Assembly (NCBI GenBank): GCA_041919675.1
Contig: JAYRTJ010000004.1
Span: 1-64,000 of the forward strand
Source: SHVO01 sp041919675
GTDB taxonomy: Bacteria; Pseudomonadota; Alphaproteobacteria; Rhodospirillales; Rhodospirillaceae
Reading direction: 5' to 3'
Length of the DNA stretch: 64,000 nt
In this document: one piece after another, positions 59,125 through 64,000 of the stretch
Numbering within the stretch: the first letter of the stretch is position 1
How the letters are laid out: every line of letters begins with the position of its first letter
Program-made: the position numbers and the translations under genes
Notes under the pieces: model-generated
Told to the model about the DNA's origin: nothing
The model's input: the letters and a program-made list of their open reading frames with translations, nothing else
The model's database searches: none

Positions 59125-60342
59125 CTAAAGTTTAGCGGCTTGTCGCCACAGTTCCTGGAGGGTGTCTTCGCGGCTGGGTGCGAAATCGCGCGCCATCCAC
59201 CACGCTTCGACGGCGCTGAGGATCTGGCCGACGCGGGGGCTTTGCGCGATGCCAAGGGCGAGCACGTCCGCGCCTGAGACCGGCAAGGACAGCGGCTGCC
59301 ACGCCGCAACATGGCCAAGCTGATCCATCCAACCGTCGTCGGCGCCGCCACGTGTGCGGGCCAGCGCCCAGGCAAGCAGCACGCGGTCATAGATCACCTC
59401 GGGACCGTGACGATAAAGCGCCGCGCGCACCCGCGCGGCCGGCATCGCCGCGTCGAGCCGTGGCTCCGCGGCTGTGAGGCGCACGAGACGCAAACGATCC
59501 GCCGCCGAGAATTTCAAACGCTGCGCCAAAGCCTCGGCGTCACTTTCCGTGACGCAGGCCGCGAGACGCCGCCGCCAGTCCGTCGGTGCGGCGACCGCGC
59601 TTTCAACCCGCGCCAGCGCGGCAAGGCGCGACAGATCGGTGATTTCCGGCAATATCGCCGTCAGCACGCCGCACCCCTGCATCAACGTCAGGACTTGCGC
59701 GGGCGCGGGCGCAGCCAAGGTCTTGATGATCTCGGCCTGCACGCGTTCGACCGAAAGGCGCGTGAGACCGTGCGCATGCGCGCGGCACGCGCCGAGAGTC
59801 GCGGCATCGAGACTCGTGCGTCCATACCAGGCGTAAAAGCGAAACAGCCTGAGGATGCGCAAGTAGTCTTCCTGAATGCGGTCGCCGGGATCGCCGACGA
59901 ATTTCACGCGGCCCGCTTCAGCGTCATCCAGCCCGCCGAAATAATCGAACAGCTCGCCGTCGCCGCGCATCGACATGGCATTGAAGGTGAAGTCGCGCCG
60001 CCGTGCGTCTTCTTTCCAATCCCTCGTGAATTCCACCGCCGCATGACGCCCGTCGCAGGCGGTATCGCGGCGCAGGCTCGTGATCTCGAAGGAGCGATCG
60101 CCGATCAGCGCCGTGACGGTGCCGTGATCGAGACCGGTCGGAATGACGCGCACGCCCGCGTTTGCCAGGCGCTGCATGACCGCGTCGGGTGTTTCCGGCG
60201 TCGCGGCGTCGATCTCACCGACGGGAAAACCCATCACATGGTTGCGCACGCAGCCGCCGACCACGCGCGCGTCCACCGCCGGCGCGCCGAGCGCCTCGAA
60301 CAGGCGCACGACCTCGCGGCTCTCGAGCCAGCCTGGGATCAA
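59125..60342 (-). CDS. cca: CCA tRNA nucleotidyltransferase
   Basis: 405 residues, class II nucleotidyltransferase, adding CCA to tRNA 3' ends. N-terminal motif GGCVRNHVMGFPVGEIDAAT near residue 29: the usual metal-binding DxD reads ExD and the RD pair reads RN. RRDFTFNAMSM and the binding-helix regions (EDYLRILRLFRFYAWYGRTS) are normal. Last gene of a four-gene operon with 4-base overlaps (DUF1285, Nudix, DUF6111, cca). Confidence 0.92.
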   Translation of the reverse strand: MIPGWLESREVVRLFEALGAPAVDARVVGGCVRNHVMGFPVGEIDAATPETPDAVMQRLANAGVRVIPTGLDHGTVTALIGDRSFEITSLRRDTACDGRHAAVEFTRDWKEDARRRDFTFNAMSMRGDGELFDYFGGLDDAEAGRVKFVGDPGDRIQEDYLRILRLFRFYAWYGRTSLDAATLGACRAHAHGLTRLSVERVQAEIIKTLAAPAPAQVLTLMQGCGVLTAILPEITDLSRLAALARVESAVAAPTDWRRRLAACVTESDAEALAQRLKFSAADRLRLVRLTAAEPRLDAAMPAARVRAALYRHGPEVIYDRVLLAWALARTRGGADDGWMDQLGHVAAWQPLSLPVSGADVLALGIAQSPRVGQILSAVEAWWMARDFAPSREDTLQELWRQAAKL

Positions 60343-60632
60343 GGGGCTTTCCTGGGCTCGATATGGCCCGGGACAATCTCGCCGTTCACCACGCGCGGCG
60401 GCACATACTCGCCTTCATCGGGTGAATTGCTGTCGAGGAACGCGGTGAAGCCCAGCACGATCAGCGCGAACACCGCGCCGATGAACAACATCAGCGGCCA
60501 CGGGCCTTTCTCGAAGGCCGGCGCTTCGCCGCCGTGCGCGGCCACATAGCGCGTGCGCCACCAGACCCAGAAGGAATAGGTCATGATCGGCAGCAGGAAC
60601 GGCACGACATATGTGAAGAGGACTCGGATCAC
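60339..60632 (-). CDS. DUF6111-like membrane protein
   Basis: 97 residues, two membrane helices (VLFTYVVPFLLPIMTYSFWV and WPLMLFIGAVFALIVLGFTA) and a soluble tail (YVPPRVVNGEIVPGHIEP). It keeps its place between the Nudix gene and cca in alphaproteobacteria; function unknown. Overlaps both neighbours by four bases. Confidence 0.8.
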   Translation of the reverse strand: MIRVLFTYVVPFLLPIMTYSFWVWWRTRYVAAHGGEAPAFEKGPWPLMLFIGAVFALIVLGFTAFLDSNSPDEGEYVPPRVVNGEIVPGHIEPRKAP

Positions 60633-61321
60633 GCGTTTGGATTCCCCGCCAGCACATCATACAGGTTCAACAGCATACCTGCGGTCGCTCCCCAGATATA
60701 GCGATCACCGTAAGGCATGGCGTAGTAGGCGCGCGTGACGCCGTCGGCGACGCGGCTGTGGCGCTGGTGATTGACCGGATCGAGGAAGAACGACAGCGGC
60801 ACCTCGAAAATCTCGGCCACTTCGACCGGGTCGGCCTTCACCCGGAGCGGCGGCCGCACCGCGCCGACGATAGGGATGACCTCATATCCCGTCACCGTGA
60901 CATAGGGGTCGAGACGCCCGAGCACCTCCACCTCGCCGCTGGCGAGGCCGACCTCCTCCCGGCTCTCCCGCAAAGCCGCTGCGACGGCATCGGCATCACC
61001 CGGTTCGACACGTCCGCCGGGGAAGGAGATCTGCCCGCCGTGCGCTTTGAGGCCCGCGGTGCGCTGGGTGAAGAGGATCGTGAACCCCCCGCTGTGTTCG
61101 ATCAGCGGCACCAGCACGGCGGCGGGAATGCGCGTATCCATGGGCGTACGGATCGTGGTGGGCATGCCGGCGGACGCGTATTTCTCCGGGGCGAGCGGGA
61201 TCGGAGCTTGCGCCGCCAGCCGCTCCGCCGTCGCCTGATCCCCATGCGCGCTGCGCACCGGGCGGCCCACGGCGAGGCGCGCGCGAATCTGCGCGCGTGT
61301 CAGGGCCGGATCAGCACTCAT
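60629..61321 (-). CDS. Nudix hydrolase, probable coenzyme A pyrophosphatase
   Basis: 230 residues. The UPF0035/CoA signature GGQISFPGGRVEPGDADAVA is followed by the intact Nudix box RESREEVGL. A long N-terminal region (about 1-75) precedes it. NudL-type enzymes split CoA to 4'-phosphopantetheine and adenosine 3',5'-bisphosphate. Contrast the degraded box in the NAD regulator at 8719-9714. Confidence 0.88.
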   Translation of the reverse strand: MSADPALTRAQIRARLAVGRPVRSAHGDQATAERLAAQAPIPLAPEKYASAGMPTTIRTPMDTRIPAAVLVPLIEHSGGFTILFTQRTAGLKAHGGQISFPGGRVEPGDADAVAAALRESREEVGLASGEVEVLGRLDPYVTVTGYEVIPIVGAVRPPLRVKADPVEVAEIFEVPLSFFLDPVNHQRHSRVADGVTRAYYAMPYGDRYIWGATAGMLLNLYDVLAGNPNA

Positions 61322-61923
61322 GTGAGGGAACCTAGAGCGAAGAACCGGCCGGAGCTCCAGACACCGAAGGCGCCGTCCGCGGATGATTCGCCGCGTTCAA
61401 CTAGGTGGTAAAAGACCGGGCGGGCGATGCGCGCCTCCAGGCCCTTGCGGACATGGATATAGGGTCGCGGTTCCCCGCTGGCGGCATCTTCTTCCACACG
61501 CAACGGATGGGACGCGTCCAAAGTGACGATGTCGTCGACGTTTGTGCGAAATCGTATGACTTGGCTGGCCCCAGCGCCTTCCGCTATAACTTCCACCGCG
61601 ATAAATGGGGCGTCTTCGACCTCGATCCGCCCGTTCTCCACGGGCGTCGTCAGCCAAAAGGCCCCCTCCTCGTCGCGGCGCAAGACCGTTGCAAACAACT
61701 TGACCAAGGCCGCGCGGCCAATCGGCGAGCCGCGGTAGTGCCAGGTGCCGTTACGGTCGATGCGCATGTTAAAATCGCCGCACAGATCCGGAAATTTTGC
61801 GGCTGCCCGCTCGATTGCCGGGCCAGTCTTGGGCTCATGAGGGACCGATGACCCTTTTGGGGCCTCGCCTGGGCCGGGTTCGCCGCGTTCAATTGCTGTT
61901 TTGTTAGGTTCCGAGGGTTCCAT
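61318..61923 (-). CDS. DUF1285 domain protein
   Basis: 201 residues from ATG 61923; a TTG four codons upstream is possible. After a charged N-terminal region, DUF1285 spans about 40-195: FNMRIDRNGTWHYRGSPIGR, ALVKLFATVLRRDEEGAFWL and TPVENGRIEVEDAPFIAVEV. Function of the family is unknown. First gene of the cca operon, divergent from moxR. Confidence 0.85.
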   Translation of the reverse strand: MEPSEPNKTAIERGEPGPGEAPKGSSVPHEPKTGPAIERAAAKFPDLCGDFNMRIDRNGTWHYRGSPIGRAALVKLFATVLRRDEEGAFWLTTPVENGRIEVEDAPFIAVEVIAEGAGASQVIRFRTNVDDIVTLDASHPLRVEEDAASGEPRPYIHVRKGLEARIARPVFYHLVERGESSADGAFGVWSSGRFFALGSLT

Positions 61924-61974
61924 AACGCCCCGCAAACGTTAGTCTAGTCTGATCTCATATGGTGGAGTTCGCGC

Positions 61975-63006
61975 GTGGCTTCAACGATAACACAGACCGA
62001 GAATCATAAGGCGGAAAAGGCGGCGGAAAACGCCGTCGCCAACATGGAGCGCGTCGCCGACCTCGTCCAGAAGGCGCGCACCGCCATCGATCATGTGATC
62101 TACGGTCAGGAATCGGTGGTCGAGGAAAGCCTCATCACCCTGCTCGCCGGCGGCCATGTGCTGCTCATCGGCGTGCCCGGGCTCGCGAAGACCAAACTCG
62201 TGCACGCCCTTGGCGTGGTGCTCGGTCTCGACGACAAGCGTGTGCAGTTCACGCCCGACCTGATGCCCGCCGACATCCTCGGCACCGAAGTGCTCGAGGA
62301 AGACGCCGGCGGCAAACGCTTCTTCCGCTTCATCCAGGGCCCGGTGTTCTGCCAGTTGCTCATGGCCGACGAAATCAACCGCGCCAGCCCGCGCACGCAG
62401 TCGGCGCTTCTGCAGGCGATGCAGGAAGGCCGCGTATCCATCGCCGGCCAGTATCACGCCTTGCCGCAGCCGTTCCACGTGCTTGCGACGCAGAACCCGA
62501 TCGAACAGGAAGGCACCTACCCGCTGCCGGAAGCGCAGCTCGACCGCTTCCTCATGCAGGTCGACATCTCCTATCCGTCCTTCGAAGCCGAGCGCGAGAT
62601 CATCCTGCGCACCACCGGCGTCGACAGCCCGGAGCCGAAGCGCGTGCTCAACGCCGAAGACCTCGCCAATGCGCAGAAGCTGGTGCGCCAGGTGCCCGTC
62701 GGCGAAAGCGTCGTGAACGCGATCCTGAAGCTGGTCCGCGCCGGCCGCCCGGAAACGAGCGATATCAAGGACGTCAAAGAGCAGGTGGCCTGGGGCCCCG
62801 GCCCGCGCGCCTCGCAGGCGCTGATGCAAGCCGTGCGCGCCCGCGCGCTGCTGCAAGGAAGATTGTCCCCGTCCGTGGACGACGTGCTCGCCCTCGCGCG
62901 GCCCGTGCTCCAGCACCGCATGGCGCTGAACTTCGGCGCGCGCGCCGACGGTCACACGCTGCCCGCGCTGATCGAGACTCTCTGCCGGCGCATCGACGCC
63001 GCGTAA
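61975..63006 (+). CDS. MoxR-type AAA+ ATPase
   Basis: 343 residues from a GTG start. Walker A GVPGLAKTKLVHALG (about 67-81), Walker B LLMADEINRASPRTQSALLQ, sensor region LATQNPIEQEGTYPLPEAQL. MoxR ATPases act as chaperones for metal insertion or complex assembly and usually pair with a DUF58 and VWA-domain proteins; the DUF58 gene follows, separated by a repeat region. Confidence 0.92.
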   Translation: MASTITQTENHKAEKAAENAVANMERVADLVQKARTAIDHVIYGQESVVEESLITLLAGGHVLLIGVPGLAKTKLVHALGVVLGLDDKRVQFTPDLMPADILGTEVLEEDAGGKRFFRFIQGPVFCQLLMADEINRASPRTQSALLQAMQEGRVSIAGQYHALPQPFHVLATQNPIEQEGTYPLPEAQLDRFLMQVDISYPSFEAEREIILRTTGVDSPEPKRVLNAEDLANAQKLVRQVPVGESVVNAILKLVRAGRPETSDIKDVKEQVAWGPGPRASQALMQAVRARALLQGRLSPSVDDVLALARPVLQHRMALNFGARADGHTLPALIETLCRRIDAA

Positions 63007-63009
63007 GGT

Positions 63010-63190
63010 TTTCTTTTTGGCCACGCTCAGACTTGATCCGAGCATCCAGGGTTACAAAGTGCGATCCATGCCCCAACATCGTGTTCTCTGCATGATCCGA
63101 ACCCGGCGACCCTGGACCCTCGGGTCGCGCGAAGGCGCGCGGACAAAAATCCGCGGACCTTCGTCCGCGGGCCCAAGGATGACTGTAGAG
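63010..63190. repeat. Dispersed repeat, family 2, inserted between moxR and the DUF58 gene
   Basis: Contains GATCCGAGCATCCAGGG, ACCCTGGACCCTCGGGTC, a perfect hairpin CCGCGGAC-CTTC-GTCCGCGG (63151-63170) and ends CCCAAGGATGAC. On the minus strand the end reads GTCATCCTTGGGCCCGC, like GTCATCCTTGCGCCCGC at 35805. MoxR-DUF58 genes are usually closely spaced, so the 195-base gap suggests insertion of the element. Confidence 0.55.
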
Positions 63191-63201
63191 TAGGTTGCTC
63201 C

Positions 63202-64000
63202 ATGGCAGCTGTTCCCCAGCACGAGGACCAACATCGCCTTCTTTTGGAGGCGAATGCGGTTGCGGCAGGCATGCCGCCGCTGCTCGTCGCCGCGCGCCGT
63301 ATCGCGGCCTCGGTGACTCTCGGCAGTCACGGCCGGCGGCGCGCCGGTGTCGGCGACAGCTTCTGGCAGTTCCGCCCCTATTCCAAGGACGACACCCCGC
63401 AGGCCATCGACTGGCGCCAGTCGGCGAAGTTCGATCAGGTCTACGTCAGGGAACGTGAATGGGTCGCGGCGCAAACCGCGGGCCTGTGGTGCGACACGTC
63501 CGCATCCATGCGCTACCGCTCCTCGCCCAAGCTGCCGACCAAGGCCGAACGCGCCGCGGTGATGATGCTTGCGCTCGCCGAACTTCTGGTCGACGGCGGC
63601 GAACGCATCATCGTGCTCTCGAACGAAGGCCGCCCTCAGCGCAGCGCCACCGCAGGCCGCCTCGCCATCGCCCATCTTGCAGACGCCATGACCGCGGATC
63701 TCTCCGGCAAGAAGACGGCAAACAACGCACCCGAGATGCCGTCCTTCGCCGGATCGCTGCCGCGCCACTCCACCGCCGTATTGTTCAGCGACTTTCTGGC
63801 CCCGATCGATGTGATCGCGGAATCCTTGCGCACGTTGATGCGCACGGGGATCAAGGGGCACATGATCCAGGTGCTCGACCCCGCCGAGGAAACACTGCCC
63901 TTCTCGGGCCGCGTGCGCTTCGTGGGCCTCGAGCAGGAAGGCGCGACCGTCATCGACCGCGCCGAGGACGCGCGCGCGCAATATATGCAGAAACTCGCCG
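63202..64000 (+). CDS. DUF58 domain protein (cut by the window end)
   Basis: First 266 residues; the frame stays open to base 64000. DUF58 proteins have a VWA-like fold and work with MoxR ATPases. Visible: GVGDSFWQFRPYSKDDTPQA, then IDWRQSAKFDQVYVREREWV (the family's core), WCDTSASMRYRSSPKLPTKA (a metal-site-like DTSxSM) and VLFSDFLAP. No signal peptide. Part of the moxR operon. Confidence 0.9.
   Translation, partial: MAAVPQHEDQHRLLLEANAVAAGMPPLLVAARRIAASVTLGSHGRRRAGVGDSFWQFRPYSKDDTPQAIDWRQSAKFDQVYVREREWVAAQTAGLWCDTSASMRYRSSPKLPTKAERAAVMMLALAELLVDGGERIIVLSNEGRPQRSATAGRLAIAHLADAMTADLSGKKTANNAPEMPSFAGSLPRHSTAVLFSDFLAPIDVIAESLRTLMRTGIKGHMIQVLDPAEETLPFSGRVRFVGLEQEGATVIDRAEDARAQYMQKLA

Overview
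The window looks like chromosomal DNA from a motile alphaproteobacterium with high GC content. The evidence is an FlbD-type flagellar regulator in a fliF-fliG-fliH-fliN-motA-flbD order, a FixL/FixJ/FixK oxygen-sensing set, a PetP/PetR pair, a complete cytochrome bc1 operon and a COG4111 (NadQ-like) regulator of NAD synthesis. Genus cannot be fixed from this sequence alone; Rhodospirillales or a neighbouring order is the best guess. Genes are densely packed, often with 4-base stop/start overlaps. I saw no rRNA, tRNA, CRISPR array, prophage or insertion sequence.

Layout. Bases 1-16210 are two flagellar blocks: an unknown C-terminal fragment with fliK-flgD-flgE (1-5211), and fliF-fliG-fliH-fliN-motA-flbD (9915-16210). 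Between them lie an OB-fold-like secreted protein, a small membrane protein, and the NAD genes nadC, nadA and their likely regulator on the minus strand. Bases 16361-24555 hold an NMCC_0638-like secreted protein, an anchored polyamine-type binding protein, an SDR reductase with folB, uvrC, pgsA, moaD-moaE and an unknown membrane protein. Bases 24622-31825 are regulatory: ilvE, a MarR regulator (petP), an OmpR-type regulator (petR), a histidine kinase, a single-domain receiver, fixJ, fixL and fixK. Bases 31883-46103 carry a TPR methyltransferase, a COQ9/TetR-like protein, proC, a YbjN protein, ubiK, hldD, the overlapping lgt-MidA-pgeF-lipoprotein operon, prs, a HAD phosphatase, rplY and pth. 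Bases 46103-52632 carry ychF, several very small membrane or lipoproteins, two tandem NHL-propeller proteins and a metallo-beta-lactamase-fold protein. Bases 52652-64000 hold a secreted amidase, a patatin, petABC, trmL, a candidate small RNA, a cca operon and the start of a moxR-DUF58 operon.

How parts fit. FlbD is a sigma-54 activator. A near-perfect -24/-12 promoter precedes fliK, and a shared palindrome (GGCAAAA-N2-TGCC) sits upstream of both fliK and fliF, suggesting FlbD control of both blocks. The NAD regulator lies directly upstream of nadA-nadC, and the AT-rich gap between them carries two copies of one palindrome, the probable operators. FixL keeps the heme-ligand His and distal Arg of true oxygen sensors. 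PetP/PetR homologues lie about 30 kb from petABC, the operon that their Rhodobacter relatives support.

Most unusual items: a candidate structured RNA with C-rich loops at about 58885-59041; the duplicated NHL proteins with a metallo-hydrolase whose metal site is altered; the paired NAD operators; two tiny membrane proteins (43 and 27 residues); and two families of dispersed palindromic repeats.
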